A stretch of DNA of 64,000 nt, from the NCBI GenBank assembly GCA_910576655.1, contig CAJTJC010000001.1, positions 1 through 64,000 of the forward strand, in the 5' to 3' direction. The stretch is from an uncultured Christensenella sp. (lineage in GTDB: Bacteria > Bacillota > Clostridia > Christensenellales > Borkfalkiaceae). A model generated the notes under the pieces. That model was not told the DNA's origin. It saw only the letters and a program-made list of their open reading frames with translations, and made no database searches. Shown here piece by piece: positions 10,747-20,199 of this stretch. Numbering within the stretch: position 1 is the first letter of the stretch; the number at the start of each line of letters is the position of its first letter. A program made the position numbers and the translations under genes.

Positions 10747-10762
10747 ACACAATATATTGTGT
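10747..10762. promoter_or_regulatory. Perfect 16-bp palindrome resembling an NrdR box
   Basis: ACACAATATATTGTGT reads the same on both strands and matches the NrdR consensus (acaCwAtATaTwGtgt). It is a single site 47 bp upstream of the -35 of the surface protein promoter. NrdR sites normally occur in pairs, so function here is uncertain. Confidence 0.4.
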
Positions 10763-10882
10763 CAAAATTCGAATTTGTGTGTTAAAAAGGTAAAAAATTG
10801 CCGTTTTTGCGCACTTTTTGCAATTTCAGTAAAGCGCGAAAATGCAGTTTATCAACACGCTGGCAATAATTGTCACAACTTA

Positions 10883-10910
10883 AAACGGCGAACCTTACGG
10901 TCCGCCGTTT
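10883..10910 (-). terminator. Terminator of the leucine-rich surface operon
   Basis: Arms AAACGGCG and CGCCGTTT with an inner ACC/GGT pairing, directly after the stop of the 165-residue protein. Confidence 0.7.
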
Positions 10911-10912
10911 AA

Positions 10913-11410
10913 TTATTCGGTTTTTTCGGCGCTTTGTTTTTCGCCGTCCGACGAGGGAGTAAATTCCTTGTCGTTCTTCTTTTTTGCGGGGGCGCGCTTT
11001 GCCTCGGGCTTTGCGGGCTTTTGCGCGTTTTTAGGCTTTTCGGCTTTTTCCGCCGCAGGCTTTTTAACGCGTTCCTTTTCCTCCGCTTCGGTAGCGCCGA
11101 CTATTGCCTTCTCTTCTTCGAGCAGTTCGTCGACAAGCTGTTCCGCAGACTTTACGCGGCGAAGCTTATTCACAAGCTCGTTGCGCTTGGCTTCGTCCTG
11201 CTTGTTTTTCATAAGCTCGACCGTAAGCTGCGTTTCGCGGCGGGCAAGCATTTTGCGCACGTTGTTGGCGTCAACCGCTTCGGGCGCTTTCTTTGCGGGC
11301 TTTAAAGCCATGAACACTATGAAACCGAAAAGAAGCGACACGACAATCATTATTATCAGCATTGCTATGAACAGTCCGCGGGCAGATGCCGCAAGCAAAT
11401 ATAAACTCAT
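10913..11410 (-). CDS. Small N-terminally anchored membrane protein with charged cytoplasmic coil
   Basis: 165 residues. Residues about 12-36 form one membrane helix; the following KPAKK and the rest are highly charged and should be cytoplasmic. Residues about 48-100 look like an amphipathic coil (VRKMLARRETQLTVELM), and the tail is rich in Lys, Ala, Pro and Glu. An AGGAGG site lies inside the end of the upstream giant gene, and only two bases separate the genes, so they are translated from one transcript. The family is not recognised. Its layout copies that of the larger coiled-coil partner at 164-3514, which suggests an equivalent role under the membrane (inference). Confidence 0.8.
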   Translation of the reverse strand: MSLYLLAASARGLFIAMLIIMIVVSLLFGFIVFMALKPAKKAPEAVDANNVRKMLARRETQLTVELMKNKQDEAKRNELVNKLRRVKSAEQLVDELLEEEKAIVGATEAEEKERVKKPAAEKAEKPKNAQKPAKPEAKRAPAKKKNDKEFTPSSDGEKQSAEKTE

Positions 11411-11412
11411 AA

Positions 11413-14400
11413 TTATTTCCTCCTCAGTTCGTTCTTGACGGCTTTGCGGAATTCCATCTCCGCCTTTCTGTTGCGAAGTATCAAAAGAGTGATACCCGCC
11501 GCCGCAAGTCCGAGCGCTATTACAGAGAATATTATCGTCGCTATCATAAGCCCAGTCATACCTACGGAATCTTCCAGTACGTTGAAGTAAACTACCGTGG
11601 ACAGCTCTTCGTAGTTGTCGTTGCCCGCAATCGTCGCGGTAAGCTTGTAGGTACCTACGCCGAGCGAGCTCAGCTTGTTCACGTCGTATTCTTTTCCGTC
11701 CGCATCCGTTACGGTGTACACAATCGCATTGTTACCGAACTTTGCTTCCGCAATAGGCTTGTTGTCGTTGGAGAATTGACCCTGCGCCCAGCTCTTTATT
11801 CCGGGAACGGTTTTCCAGCCGTTAAGCGTTTTCGTAACGCTGAACGTAGTCTGGAACGTCAGAACCTCGTAGTTGGAAGAAACGGGTACCACCGCCCTGA
11901 ATTCGTAGGTGCCGACCGCAAGCTCTTTTGCAATCGCGTCGAATCCGTTGAGCTCTTCGATGGAATTTACCCATGCGGATTTTGCCGTTCTGTACTGTAA
12001 CTGCACCTTTGACGCGTCGCCGAAGTGAGGCTTGTAATCGAGCGCTTCCACCCTCGAAGCGTATTCACCGTATACCCAGTCGTGTATTACGGGCGTCTTA
12101 TCCCAGTAGTTCTGCGCACGCAGAACCTTAAAGCGCACGCCGTACTGCCAGGGCTCGAAATCGTCGGTGCCGTCGAGCACGTAAACGAGATAGTACGTTC
12201 CGACGGGAAGCTGCTTGCTTTCGTCGAGAAGCGAGCCTATATCGAAAAGATTGGGCTTGGGTTTGTTGTATTCCGCCTCGGTGCAGTACTTGACTTTAAT
12301 CTGGCTCTGCACCTGCGAACCGAGACCGCCGAGCTTATAATCGGGGGTGACGTTGGAGGCCTGATAGTTGCCGTAGTTCCAGCTGTCTATAAACGGCGCA
12401 ACCGTAAACCTGAGGTTTGCCTTGTCTACCGTAACGTCACATTCTTTTACGAATTCGTATACGCCGTTCTTCTCGTCTGCGGGAGCAGTAGCCGTAAGAA
12501 CGTAATTACCCGCGGGAGCCTTGTCGAAACCAAGCTCGTTTTCGCCGAGAGCCTTATCGGGGTCGCCGTAGAAATAGTATTTATCTCCGCTTTCGGAAGT
12601 AAGCACGAACGAATATTTGCTGTAATCGTCGCTGAACTGCAACACCCAGTTGGGCTTGTTGTGTTCTCTGTCGAACTCGCCGAATTCCCATCTGTTTACG
12701 GAAAGCGAGGTAAGCTCTCTGTTCTGCGTAGCAACGATTTCGAATTTTACGATTAAGAAATCGTTTCTCTGTTTTCCGTTGATAATCGCCGAAGCAAAGT
12801 TATCTTTGGAAATTGAGCTGTCCCAAACGATATACTTACTCTTAGCTTCTTTTATAAGAATGAATACGTAGTGCTCGCCGAGACCGATATACGAATCGTA
12901 GCTGTTATTGTTGTATTGAAGCAGCGATGCGGGAGTATTGTTTTTGTCCTCCGCACGAAGCGTAAAGACGTCGTATCCGTCAAGTGTCTTGTCGGAAAGC
13001 TGCATAAGCACTCTGTCTATAATCGAGCCGCCAGCAAACTCAATAGGAGCCAACACGGGTTTTTCAAGCGTGTGGGTAATATTAAGCTCGTACCTGCCCT
13101 TTATCACCGTACTGAAGTTGGGCGCCGATATTTTGTAGAATACGGTATAACTGCCTATCGACAGCGGAATTGCACCTTCGGCGCCGTCGGGATAAGCCGA
13201 AATCGGGAAATAAATTTCGGGGTCGGCATCTCCGACAAAGTTTTTCTTTTCGCCTTCTTTTACAAAATAACTGATTGCGAAATTATCGTAATATCCGTCG
13301 TAATCCTCGCTTAACCAGATACCCTTTCTCGAAACCTGAGGATGCGAAGGATTGTCGGGGTCAAGCAAAGCTATATATTCTGTCGACGCAAAATTGACAT
13401 TGCCGTTATAAGAAAGCGCAGTATCGATAAGCTTTCTGTCCGTTACGTCGGAAATTACAGACTTTGTGAGCGCTGCTTCGCCGACGCGGAAGGTAAACGC
13501 CGTACCGTTGGGGTTGCCCGTTATAACGGTGTTTTCGTCGACGCGCTTATCGCCGATATAGAATATAAGCTCGTATTCGCCCGCAGGCATAGTCGAGTTG
13601 ACGTATTTTTCGAACGTTCTTTCGTTAGAATAGCCAAGCGGAAGCTTTTCAGCGTCTCCGACTATTACTCCGTTAAGCTTTAAGGTAAACGTTATAAGCG
13701 TAGGCGCTTCGGTGGGATAATGCGTAAGCGAGGGTCTCTTGGGAACGTCGTCCTCCGTAGCGCTTAAATACTTCCACGCAACGCCGTCGTCGTCCGTCTT
13801 AATGGCGTACATACCGCCGTCGTCGGCAGCAAGATGGTTTGCTCCGGATATGGCAATATACCAACGCTTACCAACCGTCATAGTGCCGTCAAGCTCGCGC
13901 CTGAAACTCAATCCCAGCTTTTCAAGGTTGGGAGGAGTAGGCGTTGTTTCGTACTTAAATACGTAGTTGTTACCGGGTTTAACCGAAACCTGCGCGTTGT
14001 ACGTTCCAGCCTCTTTTCCGACGTTGTACAGATACGAAGCTTCCACCACGGCGCCGTACTGCGACGCAAGCGTGAGATGAATGGTTATTTCCTTACCGCT
14101 GTAAATGGTGTACGAATTGATTACTTCTACCGTTTTACTGGGCACCTGTCCGTCGTGCTCTTCCACGTAGGGAACGTCGTCGCCGTAGAAATACAGGGTT
14201 TGGGTCCCGCCCTCGTCAATCGTAGGGTGCAGACTGCTGTTGCCGTCGGGGCCCCAGATTATCTTGTCGGAAATATCAATTTCCATAGGATTGATTTCGA
14301 ACTCTAATTCAAGATGATTAGCCCACGAACCGTAGGTGCTTGCCTCAAGCTCGATTACTAATTTATAAGTACCCGCCTGAGTTACTCTGCCCGTCGTGGA

Positions 14401-17229
14401 GTCCCACTTCCAGTCAACGTCTTCGGTCTTGTCTACGAACTTGTGCGAAGTTATGTTATATCTGAAATATCTGAACTCGCTGACGTCGTCGATGGGCGTC
14501 GAACCGAGGGTAAAGCAGGTTTTAATTACGCCTTCAACGTCGAGAGACATTCCTTCGTAATAAGTCGGCGCGCTCGAACCCTTCTTGGCTACGAGGTTGG
14601 GCTGCTTTATATACCGCGCATAAAGATTTATCGTATCAACGCCTTCTTCTTTAAGCTTAGCGGTAAGTCCGTCAAAGTCGACGGGGTTATTGTAGTTTGC
14701 GTCGGAGAACCACCTTGACATGGAATAGTCTTTTTGCAAAGGCATTGCTGGCGTCTGTATCCAGCGTAAGCCGTCCTGAACGTAACCCGCGCCGTCGTCT
14801 CTGCCGAAAAGCCTCTTAACCTCGTGAATTCCGCCGTCGGCAACGCCGTCGTCGTAGATAAGGTTTAATTTGACTATGTACGTAAGCTTATCTTTATAAG
14901 CGCTTAAATTGTTTTTATTTACGTCCGAGCTGTACTGCGCCTGGTTCTGCGAAATAAGAATCAACTCCGCCGCGCAGTTATTGAATACGTTTGCTTCGTA
15001 TTTAACGATAACGTCCTTTTCCGCTTCCTTTCTGTCGCCCGAAAGATATACGAAGCTGAGCTTCGTACAGCCGTCAAAAGCGTTCTGTCCTACGCTTTCC
15101 ACCTTCGAAGGCAACGAAACGACTTCGAGTGAAGTACACGCCGCAAACGCATAACCGTCAATAGATTGCAGAAGCGACTTATCCGACGAGCTGCCGAAAT
15201 TAACGGTAGTCAGACTCGAACAGCCATTGAATGCCTGGTATCCTATTTTAGATACGTTGTCGGGAATGGTTATAGAGGAAAGCTCGATACAGCCCGAGAA
15301 CATTCCCGCGTTGATTTCCCTAATCCTGCTGCCGTTGAAAGAAACGCTCGTCAAAGCGATACAGTCTTGAAGCAGAGTTTCGCCGACCGAACTGAGCTCG
15401 GACGGAAAAGTAATGCCCGTAAGCGAGGTACAGCCCGCAAAAGCGGAATTGCCGATATTGACTATACGGCAGCCGTCCATGTTTATATTTGTAACGGTGT
15501 TGTTGCAGTAAAAAGCTTTCTTATATATATCGTAGCTCTTACCGTTATAATTTGTAGGGAGGGTAATTTCGCTGTCGTCGCCCGTATAGCCCAAAAGATA
15601 CGCGGAATTATTAGCTGAGAAGAATACGAACCCGTTGGGATTTGACGTGTCTATTTCCGTCTTATCCGTAGGATGTATCGCAAGCGCGTTTTCTGCAACA
15701 CGGCCGTGAGCGGCGGATTTAAGCGTAATAGGAAGCGAAGAAAGGTTTACCACCTCGATAAGTCTTTCGCAACCGAGGAAAGCCTCGTCTCTTATTTCGC
15801 TTACGGTAGCGCCGATTGTTACCCTGAAAAGCGCGGAGCAGTTCTGGAACGCCGCCTTGCCTATCGTCTGCAAGCCTACGTTCTGCATACCGACGATGCT
15901 CGTAAGAGAGGTACATCCGTCGAACGCGCCCTCGTTGATTACGGGTATGCTGCAACCGCTTTCAAAATTAACCGTCTTTAACGCGGTACAGTTTCCGAAC
16001 GCATTTGCGCCCCAACCGTTTACGCCCTCGCCGCCTTCAAGCTTGACGTTGACGAAATTGACCGTAGTAATACCCTTATGTCCGTCTACCGAGGTCTCGC
16101 CCTTCTTGCAGAAAAGTCCCGTAGGAATCTGCTTGACGCAATCCGTCTCCGAACCGAAATTCACGGTTACGCCGCCGTTTGCAGCCGAGGCCGCATACGC
16201 TTCTTTTGGCATACCGAAGGGATTAGGTCCCTCTACTACCGCAGCTTCCGCGTAGAAATTTATTGTTTTAATGTCCTGACAGCTGTAAAAAGCTTCAAGT
16301 CCGATTTTTGTAACCGCTTTGGGTATGGTAACAGCCGTCAGAGAGATACAACCCGAGAACGCTCTGTTGTCGATAATCTCAACCGACGCGGGTATATTGA
16401 AATCCGAACCCTCCTCCGCATTAAGCTTGACAAGCTTGGTGCAATTCTGAAAAACACCGACGGAAAGCGACGTAAGCGTTGCGGGAACGGACACTTCGGT
16501 AAGCGAAGAGCAGTTTGCAAAAGCCGACTCGCCGATTGCCGTCACACTGTCGGGAACCGAAAGAGCGGTAATTTTCGAGCAGTACTGAAACGCCATGCTT
16601 CCGACGGATTCAAGTCCGCGCGGGAACGTGAACGAGCCGAGCGCACTGCAACCGAAAAACGCGCCTTCGCCGATACTCTTTACGCTGTCGGTCAGAGTAA
16701 CCGAGCCGAGCGCGCTGCAACCGCGCGCAAAATTTGCAGGCACCGCCGTAAGCTTTGCCGCGGAGCCGAGGCTCAGCGTTTCAAGCGAGGTGCAGTTTCT
16801 AAAAGCGCCCGCACCTATTTCGGTTACGTTAGTCGCGTCGCCAAGATTGATTTTCTTAAGCGAGACGCAACCGGCGAACGCTCCTTCGCCGACCGAAACG
16901 ATTTTCGTAGCGTCGTTGAATTCGATTTCGACTACGTTTGCAATCGCATTGCCGAAAAGCGGGTTGGCGGCGCTTTCACCGTCGGCAACGCTCGTTACGG
17001 TGTTTGGAATAACGAGCTTGGACCGATTCTTTCCGACGACCGTAAGTCCCGAGGTAGTAAGCCCCTGAAACTCGCCGTCTTCTATCTTAAAATAGTCTAG
17101 ACCGCTTACCACGCTAAGCTCTTCTTCGGCGGCTGCCGTAAACGACGGCATGAAAAACAACGCCGTTGCAAAACAGACCGCGCCGATAAGCGCCAAAGTT
17201 GCCGTAAGGATTTTTTTGGATATACTCAT
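11413..17229 (-). CDS. Giant BspA-like leucine-rich surface protein with C-terminal membrane helix
   Basis: 1938 residues from the ATG at 17229, chosen because GGAAGGAG lies 8 bases upstream; an upstream in-frame start has no such site. A signal peptide (ending near SFTAAAEEE) is followed by about 20 BspA-type leucine-rich repeats (AFxxCxSLxxVxxP pattern) to about residue 800, then an InlB-like beta-repeat (SRWFSDANYNNPV), Ig-like modules, and near the C-terminus four modules of about 80-90 residues with a WxYGxY core. A final membrane helix (GMTGLMIATIIFSVIALGLA) precedes a basic 20-residue cytoplasmic tail. No sortase motif. BspA-like proteins often bind host proteins or other bacteria; that is family knowledge, not shown here. 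Confidence 0.88.
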   Translation of the reverse strand: MSISKKILTATLALIGAVCFATALFFMPSFTAAAEEELSVVSGLDYFKIEDGEFQGLTTSGLTVVGKNRSKLVIPNTVTSVADGESAANPLFGNAIANVVEIEFNDATKIVSVGEGAFAGCVSLKKINLGDATNVTEIGAGAFRNCTSLETLSLGSAAKLTAVPANFARGCSALGSVTLTDSVKSIGEGAFFGCSALGSFTFPRGLESVGSMAFQYCSKITALSVPDSVTAIGESAFANCSSLTEVSVPATLTSLSVGVFQNCTKLVKLNAEEGSDFNIPASVEIIDNRAFSGCISLTAVTIPKAVTKIGLEAFYSCQDIKTINFYAEAAVVEGPNPFGMPKEAYAASAANGGVTVNFGSETDCVKQIPTGLFCKKGETSVDGHKGITTVNFVNVKLEGGEGVNGWGANAFGNCTALKTVNFESGCSIPVINEGAFDGCTSLTSIVGMQNVGLQTIGKAAFQNCSALFRVTIGATVSEIRDEAFLGCERLIEVVNLSSLPITLKSAAHGRVAENALAIHPTDKTEIDTSNPNGFVFFSANNSAYLLGYTGDDSEITLPTNYNGKSYDIYKKAFYCNNTVTNINMDGCRIVNIGNSAFAGCTSLTGITFPSELSSVGETLLQDCIALTSVSFNGSRIREINAGMFSGCIELSSITIPDNVSKIGYQAFNGCSSLTTVNFGSSSDKSLLQSIDGYAFAACTSLEVVSLPSKVESVGQNAFDGCTKLSFVYLSGDRKEAEKDVIVKYEANVFNNCAAELILISQNQAQYSSDVNKNNLSAYKDKLTYIVKLNLIYDDGVADGGIHEVKRLFGRDDGAGYVQDGLRWIQTPAMPLQKDYSMSRWFSDANYNNPVDFDGLTAKLKEEGVDTINLYARYIKQPNLVAKKGSSAPTYYEGMSLDVEGVIKTCFTLGSTPIDDVSEFRYFRYNITSHKFVDKTEDVDWKWDSTTGRVTQAGTYKLVIELEASTYGSWANHLELEFEINPMEIDISDKIIWGPDGNSSLHPTIDEGGTQTLYFYGDDVPYVEEHDGQVPSKTVEVINSYTIYSGKEITIHLTLASQYGAVVEASYLYNVGKEAGTYNAQVSVKPGNNYVFKYETTPTPPNLEKLGLSFRRELDGTMTVGKRWYIAISGANHLAADDGGMYAIKTDDDGVAWKYLSATEDDVPKRPSLTHYPTEAPTLITFTLKLNGVIVGDAEKLPLGYSNERTFEKYVNSTMPAGEYELIFYIGDKRVDENTVITGNPNGTAFTFRVGEAALTKSVISDVTDRKLIDTALSYNGNVNFASTEYIALLDPDNPSHPQVSRKGIWLSEDYDGYYDNFAISYFVKEGEKKNFVGDADPEIYFPISAYPDGAEGAIPLSIGSYTVFYKISAPNFSTVIKGRYELNITHTLEKPVLAPIEFAGGSIIDRVLMQLSDKTLDGYDVFTLRAEDKNNTPASLLQYNNNSYDSYIGLGEHYVFILIKEAKSKYIVWDSSISKDNFASAIINGKQRNDFLIVKFEIVATQNRELTSLSVNRWEFGEFDREHNKPNWVLQFSDDYSKYSFVLTSESGDKYYFYGDPDKALGENELGFDKAPAGNYVLTATAPADEKNGVYEFVKECDVTVDKANLRFTVAPFIDSWNYGNYQASNVTPDYKLGGLGSQVQSQIKVKYCTEAEYNKPKPNLFDIGSLLDESKQLPVGTYYLVYVLDGTDDFEPWQYGVRFKVLRAQNYWDKTPVIHDWVYGEYASRVEALDYKPHFGDASKVQLQYRTAKSAWVNSIEELNGFDAIAKELAVGTYEFRAVVPVSSNYEVLTFQTTFSVTKTLNGWKTVPGIKSWAQGQFSNDNKPIAEAKFGNNAIVYTVTDADGKEYDVNKLSSLGVGTYKLTATIAGNDNYEELSTVVYFNVLEDSVGMTGLMIATIIFSVIALGLAAAGITLLILRNRKAEMEFRKAVKNELRRK

Positions 17230-17437
17230 AATTTCACTCCTTCCGAAAAAATAAGTGTACTTATAATATCTCTGCAATACTTGCCTGCTTTCAAAAAATC
17301 AGACTACTGGGCATAATATTACATATATGATTATACAATATATTTTTAAACAAAGCAAGAATCTTGTATCATTTTATATTGTCAATTTATGTGAAATTTG
17401 CAATTTTTTTATTTTGTAAGAATTTGCGAGAATTGAA

Positions 17438-17466
17438 TTGACATAACATATGGCGTTTGATATGAT
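17438..17466 (+). promoter_or_regulatory. Consensus promoter giving a near-leaderless yitT transcript
   Basis: TTGACA (17438-17443), 17 bp, TATGAT (17461-17466). The expected start at about 17473 lies 4 nt before the ATG at 17477. No Shine-Dalgarno sequence can fit. Confidence 0.8.
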
Positions 17467-17476
17467 TTATCTCGCT

Positions 17477-18424
17477 ATGAACGAAGAAGAAAAAACCGAG
17501 TCCGTCCCTCCCGCGGACGAAACTAAGAATAAAAAGCAAGAAACGGCGGCGTTGCCGCTTAAAAGAACCAAAAAACAGACCGTTTTGCAGTGGGTAATGA
17601 TTACCGTCGGCAGCTTCATGATGGCGATAAGCGTCTACTTTTTCCAGACGCCCAACAACATTACGCTGGGCGGAGTTGCGGGTATCGCCTTCCTTTTGGA
17701 AAAGGTAGCCCTTTCGCAGGGCGTATGGATGCTGATTATCAACGGCGCGCTGATGATTTTGGGGCTTATCGTGCTGGGCAAGCAATGCACCGTGCGCACT
17801 ATCTACTCCTCCGCTCTGTATACGGGGCTTATTTATCTTTTCGAGCTGATTGGAAAATCGGTAAACATACAGCACCCCGTAACGGGCGACAGCATCTTCC
17901 TTGCACTGACTTACTCGATATTGCTCTTCGGCGTGGGCGGCGCGTTGATATTCAACTGCGGCGCGTCGTCGGGCGGCACGGACATAATAGCGCTAATTTT
18001 CAAAAAATTTACGCGCCTTAACGTCGGCGTGGCGCTGTTTATCGTCGATTTTGCCGTCGTATGCATTACTATATATTCGGTAAGCGTTGAAACCGCGCTG
18101 TTCTCGTTTATGGGTCTGTTTGCAAAATCCTTCCTTCTCGACAGCGTGATAGAGGGGCTTGGCAGGACCAAGTACATAACCGTAATAACCTCGATGCCCG
18201 ACGAAATAGGCAAATACATAATCGACGAAGTCCACCACAGCTACACCGTTTACGAGGCTAAGGGCGGCTACACGGGCGAACAGAAGCAGGTAATACTCAC
18301 TATATGCAAGCGCAGCGAAGCGTGGAAGCTTAAAACGAAAATTAAGCAGATTGACCCGTGCGCGTTCGTAATAATTTCAAACGCGAACGAAATTATGGGT
18401 AAAGGATTCGGAGGCACCGTCTGA
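17477..18424 (+). CDS. YitT-family membrane protein, first copy
   Basis: 315 residues from the ATG at 17477. An in-frame ATG at 17450 lies inside the promoter spacer and cannot be used by that transcript. About five membrane helices (from VMITVGSFMMAISVYFF) are followed by the family motif FNCGASSGGTDIIALIFKKF and a C-terminal DUF2179 domain (KYIIDEVHHSYTVYEAKGGY). YitT proteins are widespread in Bacillota with unproven substrate. Its stop overlaps the next start (TGATG), so the two paralogues are translationally coupled. Confidence 0.9.
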   Translation: MNEEEKTESVPPADETKNKKQETAALPLKRTKKQTVLQWVMITVGSFMMAISVYFFQTPNNITLGGVAGIAFLLEKVALSQGVWMLIINGALMILGLIVLGKQCTVRTIYSSALYTGLIYLFELIGKSVNIQHPVTGDSIFLALTYSILLFGVGGALIFNCGASSGGTDIIALIFKKFTRLNVGVALFIVDFAVVCITIYSVSVETALFSFMGLFAKSFLLDSVIEGLGRTKYITVITSMPDEIGKYIIDEVHHSYTVYEAKGGYTGEQKQVILTICKRSEAWKLKTKIKQIDPCAFVIISNANEIMGKGFGGTV

Positions 18425-19305
18425 TGAAGCTGAAAAAACCGACCCGGAAGTCGGTTAAATACTGGATAGCACTGAATATAGGCATACTGCTTATGGCGGC
18501 GGGAACGTACTTTTTCAAGGCGCCGAACAAATTTGCTTTCGGCGGGATAAGCGGTCTTGCAATCGTGCTTTGCGAATACGTAACCCCGCTCGTCCCCTGG
18601 CTGGGACAGCCCGAAATAACGGCGATTATCAACGTGCTGCTGCTTATCGTCGGATTTATTTTCCTCGGCAGAGGCTGTTCGCTGAAAACGGTTTACTGCA
18701 CCCTCGCCTACTCGGGCGAGATGGAGCTTATGCAGCTTATCTACCGCGTCGACACGCCGCTTACAAACGAGCTGTTTTTGGAATTCGTATTAACAATGCT
18801 GCTGACGGGCGCGGGCAGCGCGATAATATTCAACTGCAAGGCATCTTCGGGCGGCACGGACATAATAGCGCTTATAATCAAAAAATATACCAGTCTGCAA
18901 GACGTTGGGCTTGCGCTGCTGATAACCGATTTTGCGATTGCCTTTTCCGCGTTTTTCGTATTCAAGGACATAAAGGTCGGGCTGTATTCCATGCTCGGGC
19001 TGTTCACGAAATCGTTCTTAATAGACGGCGTAATCGAAAGCATCGCCAAAAGCAAGTATATGATGATAATAACCCCGCATCCCGAAACGGTCGCTCCCTT
19101 CATTTTAGAAGGTCTGCACCGAAGCTACACCTCGTTTAAAGCGCAGGGCGGCTATTCGGGCGAAGAGAGAACGGTGCTTGTAACCGTCTGTAAAAAAATG
19201 GAAGCCTTCAAGCTAAAAATGAAAATTCACAACGTAGACCCCGAAGCGTTCGTAATTCTTTGCGACACGAGCGAGATTATGGGGCGCGGCTGGGGCGACC
19301 TGTAA
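18424..19305 (+). CDS. YitT-family membrane protein, second copy
   Basis: 293 residues. Same layout as its neighbour: about five membrane helices, the motif FNCKASSGGTDIIALIIKKY, and a C-terminal DUF2179 domain (LEGLHRSYTSFKAQGGYSGE). The ATG overlaps the upstream stop by one base. Two adjacent, diverged copies suggest a heteromeric membrane complex, which is an inference. A strong terminator follows at 19317. Confidence 0.9.
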   Translation: MKLKKPTRKSVKYWIALNIGILLMAAGTYFFKAPNKFAFGGISGLAIVLCEYVTPLVPWLGQPEITAIINVLLLIVGFIFLGRGCSLKTVYCTLAYSGEMELMQLIYRVDTPLTNELFLEFVLTMLLTGAGSAIIFNCKASSGGTDIIALIIKKYTSLQDVGLALLITDFAIAFSAFFVFKDIKVGLYSMLGLFTKSFLIDGVIESIAKSKYMMIITPHPETVAPFILEGLHRSYTSFKAQGGYSGEERTVLVTVCKKMEAFKLKMKIHNVDPEAFVILCDTSEIMGRGWGDL

Positions 19306-19316
19306 AACTTAAATAA

Positions 19317-19349
19317 AACAACCCCCGCTGCTCGGCGGGGGTTGTTTTT
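19317..19349. terminator. Bidirectional terminator between yitT and nadC
   Basis: 12-bp arms AACAACCCCCGC and GCGGGGGTTGTT with T-runs on both strands. Confidence 0.9.
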
Positions 19350-20199
19350 ATGCGTCGGGTTTGAGATTTTTCATAGACAAATCGAGTATGGGCGCGGAAT
19401 GGGTAAGCGCGCCGCTGGATACGAAGTCTACGCCTGCGGAAAGAATATTCTTTATGTTTTCGCGCGTGACGTTTCCGCTGCACTCGGTCAGCGCCCTGCC
19501 GTCAATCATTGCGACGGCTTTTTTCATATCCTCAACGGACATATTGTCAAGCATTATTACGTCGGCGCCCGCCTCTACGGCTTCGCGGCACATATCGAGG
19601 TTTTCCACCTCTACCTCTATTTTGCGCACGAACGGCGCGTATTCCTTTGCAAGCTCTACCGCTCTCTTTACCGAGCCCGCCGCGCCGATATGATTGTCCT
19701 TTAAAAGCACGCCGTCCGAAAGGTTATAGCGGTGGTTGCACCCCCCGCCGCAGGTCACGGCGTACTTTTCGAATATGCGCATATTAGGCGTCGTCTTGCG
19801 GGTGTCGAGCAGGCGGGTCTTACTGCCCTCCAAAAGCTTTACCGTTTCCGCCGTATAGGTCGCTATGCCGCTCATTCTCTGCAAAAAGTTGAGCGCGACG
19901 CGCTCGCCCGAAAGCAAAACGCGTATATCGCCGTAAACGGTGGCAAGCAGCTGACCCTTGGTTATCCTGTCGCCGTCCTTTACCTTGAAATCTATCCGCA
20001 CGGTCGCGTCGAGCAGCGTGAACGTCCGCGCGAAAACGCCCAGACCGCAGATAACCCCGTCCGCCTTGGCTATAAGCTGAACGCTGCCTTCAACCCTCCC
20101 GCGCATTACCGCGTTGGTCGTAACGTCCTCGCTCGTTATATCCTCTTTGAGCGCGCGCAGTATCAGCTCGTCTGCGTTTATATTATCTACCGCGTTCAT
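19348..20199 (-). CDS. nadC: Quinolinate phosphoribosyltransferase (decarboxylating)
   Basis: 283 residues. NadC converts quinolinate and PRPP into nicotinate mononucleotide in de novo NAD synthesis. Family motifs are plain: LLDTRKTTPNMR, EKYAVTCGGGCNHR, LLKDNHI and the C-terminal VDFVSSGALTHS. GAGGT precedes the start, which lies 17 bases inside the end of nadB, so the two are co-transcribed and coupled. NadA (quinolinate synthase), usually in the same operon, is absent from the window. Confidence 0.95.
   Translation of the reverse strand: MNAVDNINADELILRALKEDITSEDVTTNAVMRGRVEGSVQLIAKADGVICGLGVFARTFTLLDATVRIDFKVKDGDRITKGQLLATVYGDIRVLLSGERVALNFLQRMSGIATYTAETVKLLEGSKTRLLDTRKTTPNMRIFEKYAVTCGGGCNHRYNLSDGVLLKDNHIGAAGSVKRAVELAKEYAPFVRKIEVEVENLDMCREAVEAGADVIMLDNMSVEDMKKAVAMIDGRALTECSGNVTRENIKNILSAGVDFVSSGALTHSAPILDLSMKNLKPDA

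Larger units (their letters stand above)
10574..10912. other. Intergenic region between the two surface operons
   Basis: It is AT-rich and holds no convincing gene. It contains the promoter at 10672-10700, a 16-bp perfect palindrome at 10747-10762 that matches the NrdR box consensus, and the terminator at 10883-10910. Confidence 0.7.

Noticed and set aside
17450..17476. ATG at 17450 as the yitT start
   Set aside because: It lies in the spacer of a consensus promoter whose transcript begins about 23 nt later.
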